From: an uncultured Bacteroidales bacterium
GTDB lineage: Bacteria > Bacteroidota > Bacteroidia > Bacteroidales > P3
Reading direction: 5' to 3'
Assembly (NCBI GenBank): GCA_900317285.1
Contig: ONGA01000020.1
Span: forward strand, 1-36,958
DNA: 36,958 bases
Shown here: in pieces, positions 1 through 6,139 of the stretch
Layout: each line of letters opens with the position of its first letter
Position numbering within the stretch: position 1 is the stretch's first letter
Program-made: the position numbers and the translations under genes
The notes under the pieces: model-generated
Seen by the model: the letters and a program-made list of their open reading frames with translations, nothing else
Told to the model about the DNA's origin: nothing
The model's database searches: none

Positions 1-263
1 TCCACGCCATCTGCGACGCCATGAAGGCCGACCAGAACCTCAAGGTCACCGTCTACGGCCACACCGACAATACCGGTTCGCTGAAAGCCAACATGAAATA
101 CGGCAAGCAGCGCGCCCAGGCCCTGAAGGACTACATGGTGAAGCTTGGCGCCCCCGCCAAGAACATCACGTGTGAGAGCAAGGGTCCCAAGGAGCCCGTC
201 GCCGACAACAAGACCAAGGAAGGCCGCGCCAAGAACCGCCGCGCCACCGTCGTCCTGAAATAA
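1..263 (+). CDS. OmpA-family protein, C-terminal end (5' truncated by window)
   Basis: The reading frame is open from the left edge (frame starting at base 3) to a TAA at 261-263, so only the last ~86 residues are seen. They form an OmpA-like peptidoglycan-binding domain: GHTDNTG carries the conserved Asp, KQRAQAL the conserved Arg, and the KNRRATVVL end matches the family's NRRV strand. In this family the domain anchors an outer-membrane or periplasmic protein to peptidoglycan. The N-terminal part (barrel, lipoprotein or other) lies outside the window. An internal ATG at base 21 is not a plausible start because it would cut the domain. A strong terminator follows 22 bp downstream. A second OmpA-type gene at 23848-25104 is followed by the same kind of intergenic element. 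Confidence 0.88.
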   Translation, partial: HAICDAMKADQNLKVTVYGHTDNTGSLKANMKYGKQRAQALKDYMVKLGAPAKNITCESKGPKEPVADNKTKEGRAKNRRATVVLK

Positions 264-285
264 ACTTTTTAACATATCCGCAGCC

Positions 286-310
286 CAGGGGCGCCCGCAA
301 GGCGCCCCTG
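286..310 (+). terminator. Intrinsic-type terminator after the OmpA gene
   Basis: A perfect 10-bp GC-rich stem (286-295 with 301-310) closes a 5-nt loop, 22 bp after the stop codon. The downstream U-tract is weak (TCTGTTT), so termination may be partial. Confidence 0.75.
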
Positions 311-317
311 TCTGTTT

Positions 318-469
318 CCAACCCCTCCTGTTTCCCGCCCCAATGACATAGGTCAAACCAGGTAGCGACATAGGAGCGATATAGGAGAGACCATAGACCT
401 ACCATAGAGTTACAATAGAGGTACCATAGACCTAGTATAGACCTACCGAACATAGTTTACATAGTTTTT
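318..469 (+). repeat. Phased ATAG repeat element, copy 1
   Basis: A pyrimidine-rich tract (about 313-342, with CCTGTTTCCC at 327-336) leads into TGACATAGG. ATAG-type units then begin at 348, ~360, 370, 381, 393, 404, 415, 426 and 437, with irregular extra ATAGs at 452 and 461. From 370 on, the spacing is 11, 12, 11, 11, 11, 11 bp. Early units read ATAGGAG and later ones ATAGACCTACC or ATAGAGGTACC. The period matches one DNA helical turn and is not a multiple of three, so TAG triplets fall in every forward frame. No protein-coding signal is seen. Confidence 0.8.
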
Positions 470-470
470 T

Positions 471-820
471 GTGAATTAAAGGAATGTATTGTTTTGAAAA
501 TCAGTACTACTCACAATTATCTTCCTGATAATCAGCTCCCATTTTGATTTTCAAAGTGGATTCCCATCCTGTTTTGCACTTGCAAAGGTACGAACATTTT
601 TCTTTCCGCCAAACAAAATTATGGTTTTATAACAGAAAAAACGCTGAAAATACATAAATCGTTGTTTTACAATAATTTGAAAGAATACCGATAAAAAACC
701 GCCTTCCGAGGGGTCCAAAAAACCCTCCAAAACACCGCTTGGCAGAAGAAAAACGGGGTGGGGGAGCCCTCTTGGCAAAAAAATATCAACCTTAACATGG
801 TTTGATTTTCAGTGAATTAA
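471..820. other. Gene-free AT-rich segment with inverted and direct repeats
   Basis: No convincing gene is found here. An 11-bp perfect inverted repeat (TTTGAAAATCA at 493-503, TGATTTTCAAA at 545-555) encloses a 41-nt loop. TTTGATTTTCA recurs at 801-811. The 9-mer GTGAATTAA occurs at 471-479 and again at 812-820, so the segment is bounded by direct repeats. It could be the remnant of a small non-autonomous insertion or a decayed gene. The 75-codon leftward frame at 551-778 has no recognisable protein character. Confidence 0.5.
583..613 (-). promoter_or_regulatory. Orphan leftward promoter
   Basis: On the minus strand a -33 TTTG (613-610) is separated by 19 bp from a -7 TACCTTTG (590-583). 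This matches the Bacteroidota consensus TTTG-N19/20-TAnnTTTG exactly. Transcription would start near 576 and run left through the inverted repeat and the phased ATAG array toward the OmpA 3' end, where there is no plausible ORF. It could drive an antisense or small RNA, or be a relic. Confidence 0.55.
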
Positions 821-850
821 GATATAAAGTGCAAAAAAAATGAAAAAAAC

Positions 851-882
851 TTTGGTGGTATTTGAAAAATGTAGTATCTTTG
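851..882 (+). promoter_or_regulatory. Promoter of the tRNA-tuf operon
   Basis: A -33 TTTG at 851-854 and a -7 TATCTTTG at 875-882, 20 bp apart, match the Bacteroidota housekeeping consensus. The first tRNA begins 46 bp downstream, giving a short leader removed by processing. No closer promoter is evident for the tRNA cluster or tuf. Confidence 0.75.
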
Positions 883-928
883 CAGCCTCAAACAGAGAAA
901 AGCGAGTTGTTTGACAAGTTTGAACAAA

Positions 929-1001
929 GCCGATGTAACTCAGTTGGTAGAGTAGCTGATTTGTAATCAGCCTGTCGGGGGTTCGAGTCCCTTCATCGGC
1001 T
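929..1001 (+). tRNA. tRNA-Thr (anticodon TGT)
   Basis: The 73-nt cloverleaf has a perfect 7-bp acceptor stem (GCCGATG / CATCGGC), anticodon loop TTTGTAA, a GGTTCGAGTCC-type T arm and discriminator U. No 3' CCA is encoded. It is the first gene of a four-tRNA cluster ahead of tuf. Confidence 0.95.
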
Positions 1002-1038
1002 CGAACACCAACAGAACCAAAAGAGTTCGTTGGAAATC

Positions 1039-1120
1039 GGGGGAGTCGCATAGCGGCAATTGCAACAGACTGTAAATCTGTCCTCGGAAGAGTTCGGTGG
1101 TTCGAGTCCACCCTCCCCCA
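1039..1120 (+). tRNA. tRNA-Tyr (anticodon GTA)
   Basis: An 82-nt class II tRNA: acceptor GGGGGAG / CTCCCCC, anticodon loop CTGTAAA, a long variable arm, and T arm GGTTCGAGTCC. The discriminator is A and CCA is not encoded. Confidence 0.95.
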
Positions 1121-1140
1121 CGAAAGCCAAACTTCAACAG

Positions 1141-1213
1141 GCGGAAGTAGCTCATTTGGTAGAGCGATAGCCTTCCAAGCTATAGGTGGCGGGTTCGAGC
1201 CCCGTCTTCCGCT
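1141..1213 (+). tRNA. tRNA-Gly (anticodon TCC)
   Basis: A 73-nt cloverleaf with acceptor GCGGAAG / CTTCCGC, anticodon loop CTTCCAA, a GGGTTCGAGCCC T arm, and discriminator U. CCA is not encoded. Confidence 0.95.
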
Positions 1214-1293
1214 CCAACACAGAGCGGAGAGAGGACGAAAAACCAAAGCCCCGCTTCGAAAAGCAAGGTACTCGAAAGGAGAGAGTGCAAAAA

Positions 1294-1365
1294 GCCGCAG
1301 TAGCTCAGTGGTAGAGCGCTTCCTTGGTAAGGAAGAGGTCACGAGTCCGACTCTCGTCTGTGGCT
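1294..1365 (+). tRNA. tRNA-Thr (anticodon GGT)
   Basis: A 72-nt cloverleaf with acceptor GCCGCAG / CTGTGGC (one G-U pair), anticodon loop CTTGGTA, and discriminator U. With the TGT isoacceptor it gives two threonine tRNAs in the same cluster. It is followed by the tuf leader (1366-1482). Confidence 0.93.
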
Positions 1366-1482
1366 CTCTTTTTATGCGAAAGCGTGGAAGAAAAACAACA
1401 AAAATGAACGAGGACGAACGCTTAGGCGCGCCCTCTTTGAACGTGAATTAATATTATTGTTAACATTTAATACGTATTAAAA

Positions 1483-2670
1483 ATGGCAAAAGAAAAATTC
1501 GACCGCTCTAAACCGCATGTCAACATTGGTACTATCGGCCACGTTGACCATGGTAAGACCACCCTCACCGCCGCTATCACCAAAGTGCTGGCTGAAAAAG
1601 GTCTCTCCGAAGTGAAATCCTTCGACTCCATCGACTCCGCTCCCGAAGAGAAAGAGCGTGGTATCACCATCAACACCGCTCACGTCGAGTATCAGACCGA
1701 GACTCGTCACTATGCACACGTCGACTGCCCGGGTCACGCTGACTATGTGAAGAACATGGTTACCGGTGCTGCCCAGATGGACGGTGCTATCCTCGTTGTG
1801 GCCGCTACCGACGGTCCCATGCCCCAGACCCGTGAGCACATCCTGCTCGCCCGTCAGGTTGGTGTCCCCCAGCTCGTCGTCTTCCTCAACAAGTGCGACC
1901 TTGTTGACGATCCCGAGCTTCTCGACCTCGTCGAAATGGAAGTCCGCGAGCTCCTCAGCTCCTACGACTTCGATGGCGACAACATCCCCATCATCCGTGG
2001 TTCCGCCCTCGCCGCCCTTAACGGCGAACCCAGCGGTGTCAAAGCCGTTGAAGAACTCATGAACGCTGTCGACACCTGGATCCCCCTGCCCACCCGCGCT
2101 GTGGATAAGGACTTCCTCATGCCCGTCGAAGACGTCTTCTCCATCACCGGCCGTGGTACCGTTGCTACCGGTCGTATCGAGACTGGTGTTATCCACACTT
2201 CCGACCCCGTCGACATCATCGGTATGGGTGCTGAGAAACTCAAATCCGTCGTCACCGGCGTCGAAATGTTCCGCAAGATCCTCGATGAGGGTGAGGCCGG
2301 CGACAACGTGGGTCTGCTCCTCCGCGGTATCGACAAGAACGAAATCCGTCGTGGTATGGTTATCGCCAAGCCCGGCTCGGTGAAACCCCACCACAAATTC
2401 GAGGCTGCTGTCTATATCCTCAAGAAGGAAGAAGGCGGTCGTCACACCCCGTTCCACAACAACTATCGTCCCCAGTTCTACTTCCGTACCACTGACGTCA
2501 CCGGTACCATCATCCTCCCCGAAGGCCGCGAGATGGTCATGCCTGGCGACAACCTGACGATCACTGTGGAGCTGATCGCTGACATCGCTCTGAACGAGAA
2601 CCTCCGCTTCGCTATCCGCGAGGGTGGCCGCACCGTGGGTTCCGGTCAGGTGACCAAGATCCTCGACTAA
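1483..2670 (+). CDS. tuf: Elongation factor Tu
   Basis: EF-Tu is the cytoplasmic GTPase that delivers aminoacyl-tRNA to the ribosome. The 395-residue length is normal. The G domain shows G1 GHVDHGKT (residues 19-26), switch I RGITI, G3 DCPGH, G4 NKCD and G5 SAL, followed by domains II and III ending in [10 protein letters not shown]. The start is fixed by the [15 protein letters not shown]-terminus. The gene sits in the usual Bacteroidales position between the Thr/Tyr/Gly/Thr tRNAs and tRNA-Trp/secE. It is probably cotranscribed with the tRNAs, since no consensus promoter is seen in the 117-bp gap before it. It shows very strong codon bias toward C-ending codons, as expected for a highly expressed gene. 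Confidence 0.99.
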   Translation: MAKEKFDRSKPHVNIGTIGHVDHGKTTLTAAITKVLAEKGLSEVKSFDSIDSAPEEKERGITINTAHVEYQTETRHYAHVDCPGHADYVKNMVTGAAQMDGAILVVAATDGPMPQTREHILLARQVGVPQLVVFLNKCDLVDDPELLDLVEMEVRELLSSYDFDGDNIPIIRGSALAALNGEPSGVKAVEELMNAVDTWIPLPTRAVDKDFLMPVEDVFSITGRGTVATGRIETGVIHTSDPVDIIGMGAEKLKSVVTGVEMFRKILDEGEAGDNVGLLLRGIDKNEIRRGMVIAKPGSVKPHHKFEAAVYILKKEEGGRHTPFHNNYRPQFYFRTTDVTGTIILPEGREMVMPGDNLTITVELIADIALNENLRFAIREGGRTVGSGQVTKILD

Positions 2671-2684
2671 TCGAGACAACCTCC

Positions 2685-2710
2685 AAGGGCGTACATCAAC
2701 GTACGCCCTT
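2685..2710 (+). terminator. Hairpin between tuf and tRNA-Trp
   Basis: A perfect 10-bp stem (AAGGGCGTAC / GTACGCCCTT) with loop ATCAAC lies 14 bp after the tuf stop and only 4 bp before tRNA-Trp. No U-tract follows. It may be a processing site or a weak attenuator rather than a full terminator. Confidence 0.55.
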
Positions 2711-2714
2711 CCAC

Positions 2715-2785
2715 AGGGGCATAGTTAAATGGTATAATGACGGTCTCCAAAACCGTAGTTGGGAGTTCGATTCTCTCTGCCCCTG
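2715..2785 (+). tRNA. tRNA-Trp (anticodon CCA)
   Basis: A 71-nt cloverleaf with acceptor AGGGGCA / TGCCCCT, an anticodon loop containing CTCCAAA, T arm GAGTTCGATTCTC, and discriminator G. The next three bases are CCA, so the 3' end may be encoded here, unlike the upstream four tRNAs. It lies between tuf and secE. Confidence 0.94.
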
Positions 2786-2811
2786 CCAATAAAAAAACTA
2801 GTTTAAGAGAA

Positions 2812-3027
2812 ATGTCAAAGTTTGGTGAATATGCGAAGTCCAGCTACGACGAACTTGTGCACAAAGTGTCGTGGCCCACATTCAAAGAGCTTCAGAGCAG
2901 CGCCGTCGTCGTTGCCGTCGCTTCAATCATTATTGCCCTTATCGTCTTCGCTATGGACATCGTCTTCGGCGTCCAGTCCGGAGGATGGAAGGGATTGCTT
3001 GGAAACTTTTACAATCTGCTCGGCTAA
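2812..3027 (+). CDS. secE: Preprotein translocase subunit SecE
   Basis: SecE is the small essential subunit that clamps SecY in the inner-membrane translocon. The 71-residue protein has an amphipathic N-terminal helix with the conserved HKVSWPTFKE motif, then a single transmembrane helix (about residues 29-50, VVVAVASIIIALIVFAMDIVF) and a short tail. It is the short single-TM form, as in most bacteria outside the gamma-proteobacteria. The ATG at 2812 is chosen because the earlier in-frame ATG at 2737 lies inside tRNA-Trp. It sits directly upstream of nusG, the near-universal arrangement. Confidence 0.95.
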   Translation: MSKFGEYAKSSYDELVHKVSWPTFKELQSSAVVVAVASIIIALIVFAMDIVFGVQSGGWKGLLGNFYNLLG

Positions 3028-3028
3028 A

Positions 3029-3093
3029 GATTCGGCATCTTCCGCCGGGGGTCTTGCTTCCCAAATCCTTTTGAGACCCGCGGCAGCGGAATC
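3029..3093 (+). other. Imperfect long hairpin in the secE-nusG gap
   Basis: The 126-bp gap contains an interrupted stem: GATTC (3029-3033) with GAATC (3089-3093), and CCGC...GGGTCT (3042-3054) with AGACCCGCGG (3074-3083). It could be an RNA processing or regulatory structure. No U-tract follows, and the two genes probably remain one operon. Confidence 0.35.
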
Positions 3094-3153
3094 GGAAAGC
3101 GGAAAGATTTCAAGTTTATTTTCACTGTCCTAATACTACTGTGCATTAAAGCA

Positions 3154-3699
3154 ATGGAACAACAGGAAAAAAAGTGGTATGTCGTCAGAGCAATCAGCGG
3201 CAAGGAGAAAAAAGCCAAGGAGTACATCGAAAACGAAATGGCCAAACGCGGCTGGAGTGAAGATGTCCCCACGGTCTTGATTCCTACCGAGCAGGTGGTT
3301 GCCATCCGCAACGGAAAAAAGGTAATCAAAGAACGTAACTACTTCCCTGGCTACGTGATTATCGAAGCCGACCTGCGCGATGAGATCATCCCCGTTATCC
3401 AGAACCTGCCCAACGTCCTCGATTTCCTTCGTGAACGTGAAGGCAAGCCCATCCCCATGCGTCAGGCCGAAATCAACCGCATCCTCGGCAAGATGGATGA
3501 ACAGATCGACGGCACCGACGCCATGGACCGTTTCATTGTCGGCGAGAGCGTGAAAGTCATCGATGGTGCCTTCAACAGCTTCTCGGGCATCGTGGAAGAA
3601 GTCAACGAGGAAAAGAAGAAATTGAAAGTTACGGTCAAGATCTTCGGTCGCAAGACCCCCCTCGAACTCAGCTTCTCCCAAGTGGAAAAGGAACAGTAA
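3154..3699 (+). CDS. nusG: Transcription termination/antitermination factor NusG
   Basis: NusG binds the RNA polymerase clamp and couples transcription to Rho or the ribosome. The 181-residue protein has an N-terminal NGN domain (WYVVRAISGKEKKAKEYIE near residues 9-27, and FPGYVIIEAD near 64-73) and a C-terminal KOW domain (about residues 125-181: GESVKVIDGAFNSFSGIVEE). The length is standard for a two-domain NusG with no insertion. It follows secE and precedes rplK by 34 bp in the expected operon order. Confidence 0.97.
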   Translation: MEQQEKKWYVVRAISGKEKKAKEYIENEMAKRGWSEDVPTVLIPTEQVVAIRNGKKVIKERNYFPGYVIIEADLRDEIIPVIQNLPNVLDFLREREGKPIPMRQAEINRILGKMDEQIDGTDAMDRFIVGESVKVIDGAFNSFSGIVEEVNEEKKKLKVTVKIFGRKTPLELSFSQVEKEQ

Positions 3700-3733
3700 C
3701 CGATTCAACTAACCTAATTTAAAATTTAATTCA

Positions 3734-4177
3734 ATGGCAAAAGAAGTTGCAGGATTGATTAAATTGCAAATCAAAGGCGGTGCTGCCAACCCCGCTCCTC
3801 CCGTCGGACCGGCTCTCGGTGCAAAGGGTGTGAACATCATGGAGTTCTGCAAGCAGTTCAACGCCCGTACACAGGACCAGGCCGGCAAAGTCGTGCCCGT
3901 CATCATCACTGTGTACACGGACAAGTCCTTTGACTTTGTACTGAAGACCCCTCCTGTCGCTGTCCAGCTGAAAGAGATGTCCAAGGCACAGAAAGGCTCT
4001 GGTGAGCCCAACCGTGTCAAAGTCGCCTCCGTCACCTGGGAGCAGGTGCGTCAGATCGCCGAAGCCAAAATGCCCGACCTCAACTGCTTCACGGTTGAGA
4101 GCGCTATGAGCATGGTGGCCGGCACCGCACGCAGCATGGGTATCACCGTCACCGGTGAAAATCCCCTGAACAAGTAA
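3734..4177 (+). CDS. rplK: 50S ribosomal protein L11 (uL11)
   Basis: A component of the ribosomal GTPase-associated centre that binds 23S rRNA with the L10/L12 stalk. The 147 residues include the classic N-terminus [20 protein letters not shown], with the Pro-rich linker, and the C-terminal rRNA-binding region ([20 protein letters not shown]...MGITV). The length is as expected (about 141-147). It is the first of four ribosomal protein genes between nusG and rpoB. Confidence 0.98.
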   Translation: MAKEVAGLIKLQIKGGAANPAPPVGPALGAKGVNIMEFCKQFNARTQDQAGKVVPVIITVYTDKSFDFVLKTPPVAVQLKEMSKAQKGSGEPNRVKVASVTWEQVRQIAEAKMPDLNCFTVESAMSMVAGTARSMGITVTGENPLNK

Positions 4178-4187
4178 ATTATCAACA

Positions 4188-4227
4188 GTGGTAGCACCAG
4201 TAGCGCAAGCGAACGTGCGGTGACCAC
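4188..4227 (+). promoter_or_regulatory. Hairpin in the rplK-rplA gap, candidate L1 autoregulatory site
   Basis: GTGGT (4188-4192) pairs with ACCAC (4223-4227) and GCAC (4194-4197) with GTGC (4215-4218). This leaves an asymmetric GGTG bulge and an inner CGC-AA-GCG stem-loop. In many bacteria L1 represses its own operon by binding an rRNA-like mRNA structure. The position just before rplA fits that idea, but the match to an L1 site is inferred, not shown. Confidence 0.35.
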
Positions 4228-4241
4228 AAAAAAAGACCAAC

Positions 4242-4937
4242 ATGGCAAAATTAACAAAAAAACAAAAAGAGGCTGTAGCCAAATTTGACGGAAGCAAAGT
4301 CTATTCGCTCGAAGAAGCCGTCAGCATCGTCAAGAAGATCACCTTCACCAAATTCGATGCATCCGTTGATATCGACGTTCGTCTGGGTGTTGACCCCCGC
4401 AAGGCCAACCAGATGGTGCGTGGTAGCGTCACCCTGCCCCACGGCACGGGTAAGACCGTCCGCGTGCTCGTACTTTGCACCCCCGACAAAGAAGAAGAGG
4501 CTAAAGCCGCCGGCGCCGACTACTACGGTCTCGACGAGTACATCACCAAAATCAAGGGTGGCTGGACCGACGTTGATGTCATCATCACCATGCCCAGCTG
4601 CATGCCCAAGATTGGTGCACTCGGACGCATCCTCGGTCCCCGTGGCCTGATGCCCAACCCCAAAACCGGCACCGTCACCATGGAAGTCGGCAAGGCTGTC
4701 CAGGAAGCCAAGGCTGGTAAAATCGACTTCAAAGTCGACAAATTCGGTATCATCCATACCGCCGTCGCCAAATGCTCCTTCGACGACCAGAAGATTGTCG
4801 AGAACGCCCGCGAAGTGCTCCAGATGATCATGAAGCTCAAACCCAGCGCCGCTAAAGGCACCTACGTCAAGAGCATCGCCATCAGCAGCACCATGAGCCC
4901 CGGCGTCAAAGTCGACACCAAAGCCGCTACCTTGTAA
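4242..4937 (+). CDS. rplA: 50S ribosomal protein L1 (uL1)
   Basis: L1 forms the mobile stalk at the ribosomal E site and is often a translational repressor of its operon. The 231-residue protein has the normal bacterial length and two-domain layout. The family signature around [21 protein letters not shown] lies near residues 124-144, and the protein ends in a conserved MSPGVKVDT stretch. It lies 64 bp after rplK, a gap holding a hairpin, and 23 bp before rplJ. Confidence 0.98.
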   Translation: MAKLTKKQKEAVAKFDGSKVYSLEEAVSIVKKITFTKFDASVDIDVRLGVDPRKANQMVRGSVTLPHGTGKTVRVLVLCTPDKEEEAKAAGADYYGLDEYITKIKGGWTDVDVIITMPSCMPKIGALGRILGPRGLMPNPKTGTVTMEVGKAVQEAKAGKIDFKVDKFGIIHTAVAKCSFDDQKIVENAREVLQMIMKLKPSAAKGTYVKSIAISSTMSPGVKVDTKAATL

Positions 4938-4960
4938 ATCCAATTAATTAAAGAAACATT

Positions 4961-5488
4961 ATGAGAAAAGAACTGAAAGACCAGCACATCGACGCTCTGT
5001 GCGAAGAGATCAAGGCCTACCCCAATCTGTACATCGCAGATATCGGAGGTCTGAACTCTGTGCAGACCAGCAAACTGCGCCGTTCTGCCTTCCGCAACGA
5101 GGTGAAGCTGGAAGTTGTAAAGAACACTCTTCTCATCAAGGCCCTCGAAAAGTCCGGTTTCGACTATTCCGAGCTCTTCCCTGTGATCAAGGGTGAAACC
5201 GCCATAATGCTTTCGAACACCAACAATGCACCCGCGAAACTCATCAAGAGTTTCCGTGCCGCTGAGAAAACCGCTGAGAAGCCCATCCTCAAAGGCGCCT
5301 ACGTCGAAGAGTCCTTCTACATTGGCCACGAAAACCTCGATGCTCTTGTCAACATCAAGTCCAAGAGCGAGCTTATCGCCGATGTCGTCGCTCTCCTGCA
5401 GTCGCCCATCAAGAATGTCCTTTCCCAGGTTCAGTCGGCTGGCAATACCATTACCGGTGTGCTGAAAACTTTGGAGGAACGCGCCTAA
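4961..5488 (+). CDS. rplJ: 50S ribosomal protein L10 (uL10)
   Basis: L10 is the base of the ribosomal stalk, binding L7/L12 dimers through its C-terminal helix. The 175-residue length is typical. The N-terminal rRNA-binding domain (LYIADIGGLNSVQTSKLRR...VKNTLLIKAL) and the helical C-terminal tail (SPIKNVLSQVQSAGNTITGVLKTLEER) are recognisable. The leader before rplJ is only 23 bp, so the long L10-L12 binding leader known from E. coli is absent here and control must act elsewhere. Confidence 0.96.
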   Translation: MRKELKDQHIDALCEEIKAYPNLYIADIGGLNSVQTSKLRRSAFRNEVKLEVVKNTLLIKALEKSGFDYSELFPVIKGETAIMLSNTNNAPAKLIKSFRAAEKTAEKPILKGAYVEESFYIGHENLDALVNIKSKSELIADVVALLQSPIKNVLSQVQSAGNTITGVLKTLEERA

Positions 5489-5583
5489 TCCCGCGCAACA
5501 ATACAACGGGGTGGCCCCCCTTTAAACAGGCCGAAAGAAAAATTTAAAAACAAAATTGTAAAACATTTAAAAACAATAAAGTC

Positions 5584-5967
5584 ATGGCAGACATCAAAGC
5601 TATCGCTGAAGAATTGGTTAACCTTACCGTTAAAGAAGTTAAAGAACTCGCTGACGTCCTGAAAGAGGAATACGGCATTGAACCCGCCGCCGCTGCTGTC
5701 GCAGTCGCCGCTCCCGCCGCCGGTGGTGCCGCCGCCGCCGCCGAGGAGAAGACCTCCTTCGACGTGATCCTGAAGGGTGTTCCCGATCAGACCAAGAAAC
5801 TTGGCGTCGTGAAGGCCGTCAAAGATATGGCCAGCCTGGGTCTGAAAGAGTCCAAAGAGCTCGTTGACAACGCTCCCAAGCCCGTCAAGGAAGGTGTCTC
5901 TAAGGACGAGGCTGAAAGCCTGAAGAAAGCTCTCGAAGAGGCTGGTGCCGAAATCGAGATCAAGTAA
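5584..5967 (+). CDS. rplL: 50S ribosomal protein L7/L12 (bL12)
   Basis: A multicopy stalk protein that recruits and activates translational GTPases. The 127-residue protein has an N-terminal dimerisation region, an Ala-rich flexible hinge (about residues 37-55, [19 protein letters not shown]) and the globular C-terminal domain ([19 protein letters not shown]...[11 protein letters not shown]...EAGAEIEIK). It follows rplJ after 95 bp, without a clear promoter in the gap, and is followed by an attenuator-like hairpin before rpoB. Confidence 0.98.
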   Translation: MADIKAIAEELVNLTVKEVKELADVLKEEYGIEPAAAAVAVAAPAAGGAAAAAEEKTSFDVILKGVPDQTKKLGVVKAVKDMASLGLKESKELVDNAPKPVKEGVSKDEAESLKKALEEAGAEIEIK

Positions 5968-5991
5968 GGTTGCCCCTTTCTGACAACTACG

Positions 5992-6031
5992 AGGAATAGG
6001 GCCTCCGACAGGGATCGGAGTGCCTATTCCT
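5992..6031 (+). terminator. Attenuator-like hairpin between rplL and rpoB
   Basis: A 9-bp outer stem (AGGAATAGG 5992-6000 / CCTATTCCT 6023-6031) and a 6-bp inner stem (CTCCGA 6003-6008 / TCGGAG 6015-6020) are separated by a 2x2 internal loop. Only a weak U-tract (TTGTTGCT) follows. In E. coli an attenuator at the same junction lowers rpoBC expression relative to ribosomal proteins, and this structure could do the same. Two smaller hairpins (about 6051-6060 and 6072-6085) lie further along the 172-bp gap. Confidence 0.6.
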
Positions 6032-6139
6032 TGTTGCTATGGAATTTATTTCCGCAAGCGGCTATCTTCATGCCCCCGTGTGGGCGACACTTTCATCACT
6101 CGCGATCAGTTATAGAACACGATATAATTTTTTAGTCCC

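Noticed and set aside
166-453. A minus-strand 95-codon frame across the phased array and OmpA end
   Set aside because: Much of it is antisense to OmpA coding sequence and to the repeat array; there is no protein-like pattern or known motif.
551-778. A minus-strand 75-codon frame near the orphan promoter
   Set aside because: It overlaps the promoter itself (583-613), so the predicted transcript would start inside it. Composition looks like translated AT-rich spacer.
264-928. A group of SD-like AGGAG sites in the phased array acting as ribosome binding sites
   Set aside because: No ORFs follow at suitable distance, and Bacteroidota do not generally rely on Shine-Dalgarno sites.
809-1342. A minus-strand 177-codon frame across the tRNA cluster
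   Set aside because: It runs through four clear tRNA genes and reads through their structures; the protein has no recognisable features.
2737-2811. An earlier ATG as the secE start
   Set aside because: It lies within tRNA-Trp, and the added residues are absent from the SecE family.
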